Source: an uncultured bacterium
GTDB taxonomy: Bacteria; Patescibacteriota; Gracilibacteria; Absconditabacterales; Absconditicoccaceae
Assembly (NCBI GenBank): GCA_937862565.1
Contig: CALMFT010000038.1
Coordinates: 1 to 51,103 of the forward strand
Direction: 5' to 3'
DNA: 51,103 bases
Below the pieces are notes generated by a model. It was not told the DNA's origin and ran no database searches. It saw only the letters and a program-made list of their open reading frames with translations. A program made the translations under genes and the position numbers. Below are positions 33,026 through 43,540 of the stretch, one piece after another. How positions within the stretch are numbered: the stretch's first letter is position 1; every line of letters begins with the position of its first letter.

Positions 33026-34351
33026 TTATATTTTTATGATCTGAAAAGAATCAGACTGGTCTAACATTTTGAATCATTTTGCTTCAATTTTAGTTCTCAG
33101 GCTATCTGCTAATTCCCAGTTTTTTTCAAATTTTGCTTGTCGACGTTGGTCAGCTAAATTTTGTACATCCGCAGGAACAATAATCACTTCTGCTCATTCC
33201 TCATTCGATACAAGATTAAAAATACTGTTGAGACGAGTAGAGACACCATGCTTATGAAGATTAGCTAAAAATACTGGAGTATTGAGATCTTGGAGGAGAG
33301 GAGCTATTACATCATCATAAGGATAGCCTTCGTCTTCTACCAATTTGAGTCCTTTTCTTCCTTTTTTGGCAGCTTCGAGTCCTTCCCATGTGAAATCTTG
33401 GAAAGATCTATAGTGAGCTTGATAAAAGAAATAAACAAGGTCTTCGCTTTGATATCATTTTTCTAAAATCTGTCCTAAAGTATAACCATTTTCTAGAGAT
33501 TTAGAAATTTTCTGTCAATTAGAGTTGAGAAATTGCGAATGAAGTCGATAATTTACTCGTGGTTTATCACAGGTAGAGCATTCAGATTGGGCTATTTCAT
33601 TGGTATGATGGACGGCGATATGATCTATTCCACCCGTATGAATATCAAAATGTTTCCCCAAATATTTGGTTCCCATGGCACTACATTCAATATGCCAACC
33701 TGGAAACCCAATTCCTCGTGGACTTCCTCGCTCCATATCACGCTTCTTTCAGCTTATATTAAATTTCCATAATGCAAAATCTGTAAGATTACGCTTCCCT
33801 GCGTCTTCCACTCTTGATCAAGATTGCAAACCTTCAAGATGTTTTTTTCCTACGAGCACGCCATAATCAGGCATTTTCTTTGTATCAAAGTACACTCCAT
33901 CATTTTCTATAACATAGGTATAACCTTTTTGTTCGAGCACTTGAATCATGTCAATCTGTTCCGTAATATGGTCAGTCGCTTTTGGTAAGATATCAAATTG
34001 TATGTTGAGTTTTTCTAGAATATTCATGAATGTCTGTGTATACCTTTCTGCTACATCTCGTGCTGTAATTCCCTCTCTGCGAGCGCCTTTTTCCATCTTG
34101 TCTTCTCCTTCGTCTCCATCTGAAACCAAGTGTCCAACATCTGTAATATTCATGACATGAGTGACAGGGTATCAAGCTATATTTTCAAGCGTTTTCTTGA
34201 GTAATCCGCAAAACACAAAATATCTGATATTTCCAATATGAGGTTCACTATAAACAGTAGGACCGCAAGAATAAATTTTTATGTTATTCTTATCGATTGG
34301 AATAAATTCTTGCAATTCACGTCACAAAGTGTTGTATAATGTTAATTTCAT
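33026..34351 (-). CDS. cysS: CysS, cysteinyl-tRNA synthetase
   Basis: The protein has 441 residues across several TGA Gly codons. It charges tRNA-Cys. Visible features are LYNTLGRELQEF, the zinc/Cys-binding [12 protein letters not shown] in place of [34 protein letters not shown], a [14 protein letters not shown] zinc-ligand segment, and KISKS (Gly before it from TGA). All standard domains are present. It lies 134 bases upstream of infB on the same strand. Confidence 0.95.
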
Positions 34352-34462
34352 GCTTATCTAAAGGAGTAATTAAAATCAGTAAGACGATGATAATATCAAA
34401 ATAGTTGTCAAAAACAATGAAAGAATACTTGACATTGTAGTAGAATTTATTTATATTATAGT

Positions 34463-35782
34463 ATGTGAAATAAATTGAAAAAAGCAGGGAAAGCATCATT
34501 GAAAGTATGATTATCTACTCTAGTAGGTAGTGGACTTTTGGCTACAGGACTTTACTTTTCTAGTCCTCATATTTCATTTCCTCAGTATGAAACCAAGAAA
34601 GAATTAAAAAATACTTTAAACAACAGCAAAGATAGTGCCTTTGTACATGAAGACGCTACAACTACTCAGATCCTTGATTTTATGAGTGGTGTTATTGATA
34701 AAAATGAACTGAAAGAGCTCTTGCTCAAACATGGTTATACTCTGGATGAAACTGAAAGCATAGAATTGGGAGACTCTGATCCTGCTTTGTATCGTGCTTT
34801 ACGAGAAATGCATATCAAATACGCTAATCCCAAAATAACTTTCAAAGGTGATTATTCCCACTATGGTTGTCTTATTAGGAACGCAATCATGGGTGACACG
34901 ACAAGCACTGAAGATGAGGTATATCCAGCTGGTTACAATTTCAATACCAACACGATAAAGCTATACAACCTTGATTCTCTTCCCTTTGATTTCTATAAGA
35001 ATTATCACAATGAAGAAATAAAAAATATTTTAAATACAGACAAAATTCTGCTCCCATACGCAAGTCCACTTTCCCCTCAAAGAATCCTTATGAATAACTG
35101 GATAGCCGAACTTTCTCATGCTCAACAAAACCAAATATATGGTCCTCTAAAACCACAAATGGATGTAGCAATTGACTTTTTTGCAAACGGTTTGGATTAT
35201 CCGATGTGCTATGAAAAGAAAGGGACTGTAGAATATCAAGCGCATAAGGAGTTTGAAATAGCTTTGATTGAAGAATTTATTGCCTTGTATAAAAAATATG
35301 CAAATCCGCTAGATCCTCAAGCTGCATGGAACCTTGCGAAATTTTACGGAGGATATTTTAAAAATTATGACAATGAGATTGAACATAAAAATTCTCTCAA
35401 AATTTGTGCTACAAAATTTGATAATCCTGATGCGGGATTCTGGTTATGAAATATTGCCTTAAATAAATTTAAAAAATTGGAATGTGATAGCCCTCAAGAT
35501 GCGGAAATAAAGCTTGATGAAGCTCTTGAGTGGTATGCTATAGCTGCTGAAAATGGTAGCGAGGAAGCAATAAAAAAAATTGTAACGCTTTCATTAGACA
35601 CTGAAGGTAGTATTGAGAAATGATTACAATGGATGGAATATCTTGTAAAAACCTCTGAATCTAAAAGAGATAATTTAAGATTAGAAACACAAAAGCTCAT
35701 TGCATTCAATCAGCTACTTATGCTTGGTACCATCAAAAAAAATATTGAAAGCATTGAACAAAAAGATTCTATTGCTGAATAA
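34463..35782 (+). CDS. membrane-anchored Sel1-like repeat protein (439 aa)
   Basis: The start at ATG 34463 is followed by a TGA Gly and a basic N-terminus. An anchor or signal segment comes next (LSTLVGSGLLATGLYF, about 17-34). The body is polar and helical. Toward the C-terminus it has Sel1-like repeats, such as KLDEALEWYAIAAENGSEEA, and helical pairs. Three further TGA codons encode Gly. Sel1/TPR repeats mediate protein contacts. The gene ends at 35782, immediately beside the stop of the convergent PAP2 gene with no spacer. Confidence 0.62.
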
Positions 35783-36415
35783 TTATTTTCTTGAGAAAAG
35801 TTGGTCAGTAATATGATTGTTGAACCAGTCTATCATGGTATTAAAAATATCTGATACTCGGGTTGTTTGACATATTTTCCAGCCAATCCAAGCTCAGATC
35901 ATTCCTATTCCCCAACCTGCAATGATATCTGTAGGCCGATGAATTGCTACAGCAACCCTAGATACAGACATAATTATGCTCACATCAATGAGTAAAATTC
36001 CTAGAAGAAGAATCCTTTTCCAGCCCATTTGTTTTGCCACCAAAACTGTTCCTATAGCAATAGCCATGCTGACAGTTGCATGATCTGAAGGAAATGAAAT
36101 AGTTGGTAAGTGCTTCAATATAAGCTCCAATCCTGGTAATGATTCAGGTCTTGCTTTCGTTACAAAGTGCTGTATTCCCAATGTAATAAGTGCTGAACAA
36201 ACGACTGATATAAAGATACTTATACTTCCATATTGGAATTCTTTTTTGGCTTGCTTCATTCCATAGATAAACAATCAGATCAAGAGGATTGGATAGGCAA
36301 ATATAAATACATCTGCTAGAATCGAGACTATTTTGAATATCGTAGGATCTAGGCTTACAAGGTGATTTAACCGCATAAGAATATCTTTTCACCATTGAGG
36401 TTCTTGTAAATTCAT
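35783..36415 (-). CDS. PAP2-family membrane phosphatase
   Basis: This 210-residue multi-pass protein has all three phosphatase motifs: KARPESLPG (a short KxxxxxxRP-like motif), PSDHA (for PSGH) and SRVAVAIHRPTD (SRxxxxxHxxxD). PAP2 enzymes remove phosphate from lipid phosphates, such as undecaprenyl or phosphatidate pyrophosphates, at the membrane. TGA Gly codons occur at QWGKD, LIGLF and near the end. It is the last gene of the rplK-to-PAP2 minus-strand series. Confidence 0.85.
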
Positions 36416-36460
36416 TTTGATAAATAAGTTAACTAAATGATTTTTTAAAAAATTTAAAAA

Positions 36461-36835
36461 TTATAATCTGATTATTTCGTATTTCACAACTTTTGCGTCT
36501 ACTGCGTTTTGTATTTGTCTTTCATTTCTATTCAAAACAGACACTCATGATTTGATCTCCACAAAGACAATTTGTTTTAGTCTTCCTTCCGAGAGTCCAT
36601 CCAAAACAAGGTAATCAAAGCCCTTACCAATGAATACTAAATCCTTGATATGATAGGGAAAACTCGCATGAAGAGGAGCAAGCTGTTCTTTCACATGACC
36701 AAGGATGGTTGCCTTACTTTGCTTTATAGAACTTTGGCGATCTTTAGCAACGCTCTTCATAGTACTAATTCTAAACATTAAAAAACCCACTATTCGTCCT
36801 ATTATAAGTCATACGATGAGGAGTGAGTAATCCAT
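36461..36835 (-). CDS. Holliday-junction-resolvase-related endonuclease, membrane-anchored
   Basis: A hydrophobic N-terminus (MDYSLLIVGLIIGRIVGFLM) is followed by a soluble domain. Its motifs, FIGKGFDYLVLDGL and VFVEIKSG then NERQIQNAVD, match the PD-(D/E)xK nuclease family described as related to Holliday junction resolvase (Asp in DYLVLDG, E-x-K in VEIKSG). Two TGA codons are read as Gly. It may cut branched or structured DNA near the membrane. The product has 124 residues. The stop codon lies inside the ATAATCTGATTAT-type motif at 36463-36475. Confidence 0.72.
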
Positions 36836-36882
36836 AAACAATTTTTCAAATTACTGTAAAAGAAAATACACTTTTTTGTTTA

Positions 36883-37332
36883 TTATTTTGAAGAAACTTT
36901 AACTTGGAATGATCCTTGTATGCCTTCTCCGTTGAATTTGACTGTATATTCGCCAGCTTCTTCGATATCTTTGATTTTGAGATAATCAGAAGTGATTTCT
37001 AGGCCATGATCAGTGCTAAGTTTAGCAGCGATGTCTTTGGCGTGGATATTACCATAAAGTTTACCATGTTCGTTTGTTTCAGAAACGAAAATTGTTTCAG
37101 TAGACTCTAGATTGTGTAAGAATCATTTGATTTTTTCAATCAATGATTTCTGGCTTTTAGCTGATGATTCCATCTTAGCTTTGAGATCATTGAGAGTTCC
37201 TTTATCAGCAAATCTTGCTATTCCTTGTGGGAATAATATATTTCTTGCGTAAATTGGTTTAACCCCAACAACAGCATATTTCTTTCCAAGTGTTTTGTGA
37301 TCTTGGAGCAATACTACGTCTATCTTTTGCAT
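36883..37332 (-). CDS. rplI: ribosomal protein L9
   Basis: This is 149 residues, the normal length for L9. The N-terminal domain VVLLQDHKTLGKKYAVVGVKP.YARNILFPQGIA is typical, followed by the long helix and a C-terminal domain (ETNEHGKLYGNIHAKDIA). One TGA encodes Gly between the helix and the C-terminal domain. It is part of the minus-strand ribosomal series. Confidence 0.95.
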
Positions 37333-37373
37333 TTTGTATAATTTTATAAGTAAAAATATAATCTGATTATTTT

Positions 37374-37574
37374 TTATAATTTCTTATTAGCTTCATCTCT
37401 TTGAAGCTGATGAATTTTCCTTAGTTCGTAAAGTCTTTCGTCAGGAGTTAGATCTTTCAATTCATCCTGTTTATGTAAATTTATTCGTAATTCTTTTGCG
37501 CTTTTATCATTCGCTCAAAATATTTTTTTCTTTACCGTGCCTACGATCTTTCCAATAGATAAGAGAGTAATCAT
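37374..37574 (-). CDS. small hypothetical protein between rplA and rplI (66 aa)
   Basis: This basic protein begins with a short hydrophobic stretch (MITLLSIGKIVGTVKKKIFG, Gly from TGA). It is followed by a charged helical part (DELKDLTPDERLYELRKIHQ). It sits 50 bases after rplA and 41 bases before rplI, so it is probably co-transcribed. I do not recognise it; a short membrane-anchored or ribosome-associated protein would fit. Confidence 0.55.
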
Positions 37575-37624
37575 ATTTGGTGGAGCACAATAATTTAAAT
37601 ACTAAACTCGAATAGAATAAGAGA

Positions 37625-38299
37625 TTAGTTAGTTTGTACCAACACAGATGGACTCATAGTTGCATTGAGAGCAATTTTTTTGAATAATTTACCTTTTACT
37701 GCAGCTGGTTTATTAGCTTCAATATTCGATAATAATGCTTTAAGATTTTCAGTTAATTGAGCTGCTGAAAATGATACTTTTCCAATTCCTACGTGAATAT
37801 TTCCAGTTTTATCGAGTTTGTACTCAATTCTACCTTTTTTAATTTCATCGATTGTACCAGCAACATCATTTGTAATTGTACCAGTTTTTGGAGAAGGCAT
37901 CAATCCTTTTGGACCGAGTGCTTTAGCTACCTTAGCAAGATCTTTGATCATAGCTTGAGTAGTAACCATAACATCGAAATCAAATTTACCATCTTCGATA
38001 TCCTTGATCAAAGTAGTGTTTCCTACGAGAGTTGCTCCTGCTTTTCTTGCTTCATCGAACAAATCATCAGATACAAAGGCTGCAATTCTTACAGTTTTAC
38101 CAGTACCGTTTGGTAAAGCTACTGTTCCTCTTACCGCTTGATCATTGTATTTTGGATCTGCGTTTGTTTTGATAGCAACATCTACTGAACCATCAAATTT
38201 TGAGTAACTTACTTTCTTGATAAGTTCACAAGCTTCTTCGATAGTGTACAACCTTCCAGTTTCAATCAATTTTTTACTTTCTTTTCGTTTTTTGTTCAT
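37625..38299 (-). CDS. rplA: ribosomal protein L1
   Basis: The 224-residue L1 has the conserved VDVAIKTNADPKYNDQAVRG, VMVTTQAMIKDLAKVAKALG and GLMPSPKTGT. It binds 23S rRNA at the L1 stalk and usually autoregulates its operon. No TGA codon is used. It follows rplK after 75 bases. The usual next genes, rplJ and rplL, are absent. Confidence 0.97.
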   Translation of the reverse strand: MNKKRKESKKLIETGRLYTIEEACELIKKVSYSKFDGSVDVAIKTNADPKYNDQAVRGTVALPNGTGKTVRIAAFVSDDLFDEARKAGATLVGNTTLIKDIEDGKFDFDVMVTTQAMIKDLAKVAKALGPKGLMPSPKTGTITNDVAGTIDEIKKGRIEYKLDKTGNIHVGIGKVSFSAAQLTENLKALLSNIEANKPAAVKGKLFKKIALNATMSPSVLVQTN

Positions 38300-38374
38300 A
38301 ATGAATGAATTTTAGAGTAAATATGGTAATAGCGGGCTAAGCCCTTCCATTGTTTTAGTTGACTGAGACTATAA

Positions 38375-38818
38375 TTATCCTTGGATAACTTCAATTCCCA
38401 ATGTTTTAGCAGTTCCAATAAGCGATTTCACTATAGAATCTATATCTTCTGTATTCATTACTGGTTTTTTTATTTCCGCAATTTCCAAAAGATCTTTCAT
38501 AGTAATCTTACCAGATTTTACTTTGTTTGGAGTAAGACTTCATTTTGCTACTTTAGCTTTACTAAGGATGAGGTGAGAAGTAATAGGTGGTAATAATTCA
38601 AAATCATATGATTTATCGATATACACTCTTACTATTGCAGGAACTTTTACATCTCCCCATTTAGCTTGAAGGTCTCTCGTGCGATCATTAAATTCTTTCA
38701 TAAATACTCCAATTGGTACTCCATTTTGTCCCATAGTTGGTCCTAGAGGTGGTTTTGGTGATGCATTTCATGCTACTGCATACACGACAAATTGTTTTGA
38801 GATTTTTTTAGCTGCCAT
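38375..38818 (-). CDS. rplK: ribosomal protein L11
   Basis: This 147-residue L11 has three TGA Gly codons, two of them at conserved Gly sites (AVAGNASPKPPLGP and VAKGSLTPNKVK). PPLGPTMGQNG and the C-terminal rRNA-binding part are typical. L11 forms the GTPase-associated centre. It is the first gene of the minus-strand series. The 300-base region upstream, up to EF-P, should contain the divergent promoters. Confidence 0.96.
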
Positions 38819-39145
38819 TTCGATATTTTCTACAATATAAATAGTAAACACCATCCATACTGACGTTTTACGAATAATTCCAAATACTTAGAAATACTTT
38901 ATAAACACGAACAATGATGATATATTCTTAGATGTATAATTATTTGACAATCTAATTCAAATCATTTTGATTGATTTTGAGGCATTCTTTATTATTATTA
39001 CAGTTGATGATGATGACCTTACAATTTGAACTACAAAAGCTTGAAAACTAAGCATTGAAAATACCATTTTATCATCAAAAGGCTCAATATAAAATATATT
39101 AATATAAATATAATCTGATTATTTATTATATAAAATCGTAATATT

Positions 39146-39700
39146 ATGGTAAAAATTGATGTAAGTGGAGCAAAAAGAGGAGTAATTTTGGATATTGAAG
39201 GTTCTTTATACAAAATAACAGATACGGGACATACGCATACAGGAAGATGAGGAGCAACCTATAATCTCAAGGCTAAAAATGTAGTTACAGGCGCAAATAA
39301 TACCTTCACCTACAAGTCAGGAACGATGCTTGAAAATGCTGATTTGAGTACCATGAACGCTACTTATTTGTATAACGATGGAACAAATTATAGTTTCATG
39401 ATCAATGATACTGGTGAAATCGTGGAGATTAGCGATGATGACTTGGGTGATAGCGTGGATTATCTCAAAGATAACCTCGAACTTTTCGTACAAATGTATA
39501 ATGAAAATATAATCTGAGTAGTACTTCCTAAAATAATCACTTTCACTATTACTTCTACTTTGCCAGCAGACAGAGGAAATAGAGCAAACGCTTGAACAAA
39601 ACCTGCAACTATTGAAACTGGATTAGAAATCCAAGTACCTTCACACAAATCTGAAGGAGATGAAATAAGTGTAAATACAGAAACGGGAGCGGTAGCATAA
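39146..39700 (+). CDS. efp: elongation factor P
   Basis: The protein has 184 residues, the standard EF-P length. The KOW-like domain I has GGATYNLKAKNVVTG and TFTYKSGTMLE, the OB-like domains II and III follow with YLYNDGTNYSFM and VLPKIITFTITST. EF-P relieves ribosome stalling at proline runs. The tip residue equivalent to Lys34 of E. coli is Arg34, and the neighbouring Gly35 is encoded by TGA (39248-39250). Further TGA Gly codons occur (ENIIGVV and NAGTKP). Confidence 0.95.
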
Positions 39701-39898
39701 ACCAGTAGTTTTAACAACCTAAATAATTCTGATTAATACTAATCAACTCATCTTTGCACAACGATATATGTATAATATTGATGTGTACCAAAAATTACTG
39801 TAATTTCATTTGTATTTGATAGTATAATTTTTATTAAATATTATAATATGTCAATATAATATATTGATTATTTTATTTATTGTGTAATTAGTGCATTT

Positions 39899-41566
39899 AT
39901 GAAATTACTCTTAAAATTAGTATTCGCAAGTACTTTAACACTCAACTTATTTGCTAATACTTTAATAACTAATGCAAGATCAACAGATGATGGTATTGTG
40001 TCATTATCAAGTCTTATTTCGTTGAATGATTTTGAATCTAAGGAAAATCAAAAAAACACAGATTATAAACAAACTGGAACAAAAAATGAACAAACTTCTA
40101 TAAAACAAGAGCTTTCAATACCATCAGAAGGACCAAAAGATATCATCTCATCAGCTGGATATTGTGGAGCCATCCATAAAAGTTCAATCTATGATTTTGA
40201 CAATGGAGGTGATAGTCTCAATGCTTCAAGTAGAGGATTATGTAACATTGGAGCAAGTCTTCAATCTTTCACTTTCAATACTAACTCTCATACACGAAAT
40301 CGAGTTTGTACCGCTAAAGGTAAAAAACAATCTTCATTGTGTGGAGCTCAAGAATTGTTTTGTGGTGATGGGCTTATAAATGGCGTTAATACAAATACAC
40401 CACAAGCCCGATTGGTTTCCAAAAACTTGACAACAAACGAAGCTGCTAATGGTATATCTTATATTCCATCAATTTCTCAAAACGGTGATTTTGCAGTATT
40501 TAATTCTGTAGCTTCCAATCTTGTAGCTGGAGACTCATACGGATACAAAGATGTATTTTTGTACAATAAAAAATTAAAAACTCTCAAAAATATTACTATC
40601 AATGGCAATTATCACTCTAGGTGAGGTTCAATTACAGCTGATGGAAGGTACGTAGTATTTGAGTCTGAAGCTGCTAACTTAGTCCCCAATGACACTAATG
40701 CAATAGATATTTTTATCTATGATGTCAAGACAGACACAATAGAAAAGATTTTGAGTGGAGCTAATCGTGTTCTAGGGTATGCAATAGTTTCTCCTGATGG
40801 TAGGTATATTGCTTTTGAGTCGAATGCTACAAACTTAGTGCCCAATGACACTGATGATTATATCACTGACATCTTTGTTTATGATAGATATACGAGTACT
40901 ACTAAGAAGGTTACGATTTGAGGAGATGCTCCATCTAGTGCTGTTAGTGTTTCCAATGATGGGCATGTTGCATTTCAGTCCAATTCTAGCACTCGAATTT
41001 CCAATGGTTCTGACACTAATGGACAACGAGATGTATTTTTGTATGATAATCAGACAAGTAGTATAAAAAGAATTACGAATTGAAATTTCTCTTCTCAGTC
41101 CGTATCAATCTCAGCAGACGGAAGATATACTACTTTTCAATCTTTAGCTTCAAATCTTGTAGCTAGTGATTGAGAGTGGAATAGTGATATCTTTGTGTAT
41201 GACAATAAAATAAATAGTACCAAACAAATTACTAATGGAAAATATCAGTCTTGGGACCCCTCAATTTCAGCAGACGGAAGATATATTACATTCCAATCAA
41301 ATTCTTCAGATAATTGAGACACTAACGGAGTAGATGATATCTTTGTTTACGATAAACAAATAAATAGCACAAAAAGAATTACCAATGAAGCTACTGCAAG
41401 CACACAACCTTCAATTTCAGCAGATGGAAGATATCTCACCTACATGAATAATAATCAAGTGTATATGATACTTATTGGTGGACTAGAACAATGTGACGAT
41501 GGAAATATGAATAACAATGATGCTTGTAATAACCAATGCACTACTAATATTTTACCATGATCATAA
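39899..41566 (+). CDS. exported beta-propeller surface protein with Cys-rich DUF4215-like ends (555 aa)
   Basis: A signal peptide (MKLLLKLVFASTLTLNLFAN) leads a polar region. Next comes a CGDGLING segment near 158-165, then about six PD40/TolB-like propeller repeats of about 50-55 residues. The repeat core is SISADGRYxxFQSxASNLV...DIFVYD. The C-terminus has EQCDDGNMNNNDACNNQC, the second part of a DUF4215 (Myxococcus-type) Cys-rich repeat. Several TGA Gly codons lie between repeats. Such propellers are binding scaffolds on the cell surface. Confidence 0.82.
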
Positions 41567-41585
41567 TTATTATAAATATCATATA

Positions 41586-41614
41586 AAAAACTCTCATGAT
41601 TATGAGAGTTTTTA
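41586..41614. terminator. bidirectional intrinsic terminator
   Basis: AAAAACTCTCAT pairs with ATGAGAGTTTTT around a 4-base loop. It lies between the convergent propeller gene and the membrane-protein gene at 41646. Confidence 0.92.
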
Positions 41615-41645
41615 TATACAGAAGTATTATTAAGTATTATGCCTA

Positions 41646-42215
41646 TTAGTCGTTTTCGAAATCACTCACGATGTATAAAGTAGCAACACCATGTACCAAT
41701 AAAATAAGAGGTATATATTGGATGATATTGTATAAAATCGGATAGTCTGTAAAGTATTTGGCGATATTGATTACTTGTGTGTAATCGATAACCTGGAAGC
41801 CTCGGACTGCGATTGCAATAGTAAGTAATATACTCGTTACTGTCATTACCACCATCAGGAAAGTTAATCAAAGCCTAGGTATATTTCCTTCAGTGATACC
41901 AACATTGATTTTGGTTTTATTGAGCAATATTACGAGTAAGATAAGATAGATAACCAGAATAATTCCTGTTTTACCATTGAGTAAGAATCATTGTAATTGA
42001 CTATAATCTGATCCTGGATTTTGGATTTGTAGAGTATTTACTTGATTGGATCCGATAGAGATTACATTATTTACTGCCATACAAATTATTCCCAAAATAT
42101 AGTTTCAGACTATTACTCTTGCCATTTTATCTACCCCAATAGCGATAGCAAAAATACAAATAACTCAGATTATTCCTAATAAATAATAATTCACATTGGA
42201 AATAGTACCTAACAT
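41646..42215 (-). CDS. predicted multi-pass membrane protein (189 aa)
   Basis: The start at ATG 42213-42215 follows from reading four TGA codons as Gly (LGIIGVI, VIVGNY, LQGFLL and RLGLTF). About five hydrophobic segments are visible (10-25, 35-48, 80-100, 115-135 and 160-180). No family is recognised. It is divergent from the dnaJ-type gene. Confidence 0.6.
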
Positions 42216-42306
42216 GAGAATGCAATTTTAAAAAGATAGATGGTTTTAGATTTACTTACACAACAATCAGATAATGAATATCAGTCTTTTTGCAAGATTT
42301 GTTTTA

Positions 42307-42334
42307 TTGACATTAATAACTAATTTTGTATATA
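42307..42334 (+). promoter_or_regulatory. sigma-70-type promoter before the dnaJ-type gene
   Basis: TTGACA (42307-42312) and TATATA (42329-42334) are separated by 16 bases. The dnaJ-type ATG is at 42399, giving a leader of about 55-60 bases. Confidence 0.65.
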
Positions 42335-42398
42335 TAGCAGGTAAGTGATTTTGGTGCTACTATATAATTTTAATTTAATTACCCACATATTGTAAAAA

Positions 42399-43337
42399 AT
42401 GTACGATTTTGATCCCAAAAAAGACTATTATAAAGTTCTCGGAGTAGCAGAAGGAGCTAGCGAGGAAGAAATTAAGAAGGCTTATCGTAAAGCCGCAATG
42501 AAACATCATCCTGATAAGGGTGGAGATGTGGAGAAGTTTAAAGAACTCAATGAAGCCAACATGGTCGTAGGTGATAAGCAAAAAAGAGCTCAATATGACA
42601 ACGTCAGAAAATGAGGCGGAGGAGGTTTTGGTGGAGGCGGAGGCCAATGAGGATGAGGATTTGGTGGATTCTGAGGACAAGGTGGAGGTTTCCAAGTAGA
42701 CTTTGGCTCAGGTGGATTTGGTGGATTTGGAGATCTTGGAGACATCATAGAACAAATGATGGGCTGAGGTGGATTTAGCCAAAGACCAAGAAAGGGAGAT
42801 GATGTAAAATTACAACTCACCATCAATTTTGAAGAAGGCTATCATGGTATAGAAAAACAATTTGAATATACGATTCATAATCAGGAAGGACAATATCTCA
42901 AACCTGAGAAAAAAACTATCACGGTAAAAGTACCTGCAGGAATTGAAGATGGTCAGTTTATCAGATATACAGGAATGGGAAATGGAGGAATTCATGGCGG
43001 ACCGGAAGGAGATTTGTATGTAAGAGTAAATATTGGTAAGCATAAGGTATGGCAAAGGAGCGGAGATAATATTGTGGTAAAAATAAATGTAGACGTGTTC
43101 GCTCTCATTTTGGGGGGAACGCTCATGGTAGATCACCCAGATGCTCAAGTAGAACTCAAAATTCCAAAAGGAACACAGCCGCAGGATGTTCTCAGAGTAA
43201 AAGGGAAAGGGTTTGGTAAGGGAGGATTCTTTGATAAGAAGGGTGATTTGCTCGTACACTTGATTGTGAAAATGCCAGAAAGAATGACTTCTGCGCAAGA
43301 AAAACTTTGGAAGGAACTTCAGAAATCTTATAAATAA
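42399..43337 (+). CDS. dnaJ: DnaJ-type co-chaperone without zinc finger (CbpA-like)
   Basis: The 312-residue protein has an N-terminal J domain with KHHPDKGG (HPD motif at about 36-38). A Gly/Phe-rich linker (about 72-125) follows, then two beta-sandwich substrate domains ending KELQKSY. The Cys-rich zinc-finger domain of classical DnaJ is absent, so this is a type II (CbpA/DjlA-like) J protein. Five TGA codons lie in the Gly-rich linker, mixed with GGN codons (for example at 42612-42614), an internal demonstration that TGA is Gly. It would stimulate DnaK; grpE is at 2237. Confidence 0.93.
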
Positions 43338-43419
43338 CATTAAAATTGATTTGAATTGTGACAGTGCAGAAAGAGGTAGAAATGCCTTTTTTGGTTGTGT
43401 GAGTGTTTGTGGTAGGAGG

Positions 43420-43446
43420 ATGGAGTTTAACATTCCATTTTTTTTA
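43420..43446 (+). terminator. intrinsic terminator after the dnaJ-type gene
   Basis: ATGGAGT pairs with ATTCCAT (one G-T pair) around TTAAC and is followed by seven T residues. Confidence 0.75.
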
Positions 43447-43540
43447 ATTCCTTTGGATAGGGTATTAAATTTGTTTTGATGTTGAGAGTAAAATTAAATT
43501 ACATTAGGTTTTCTTTTACTTTTGGCATTGCCTTGAAGTA

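Noticed and set aside
42274-42378. 34-codon ORF with a hydrophobic stretch upstream of dnaJ
   Set aside because: It overlaps the best promoter for dnaJ and shows no ribosome binding site or conservation that I can assess.
42810-43433. 207-codon minus-strand ORF opposite the dnaJ-type gene
   Set aside because: It is antisense to conserved DnaJ C-terminal domains and crosses the terminator; a shadow of AT-rich codon use.
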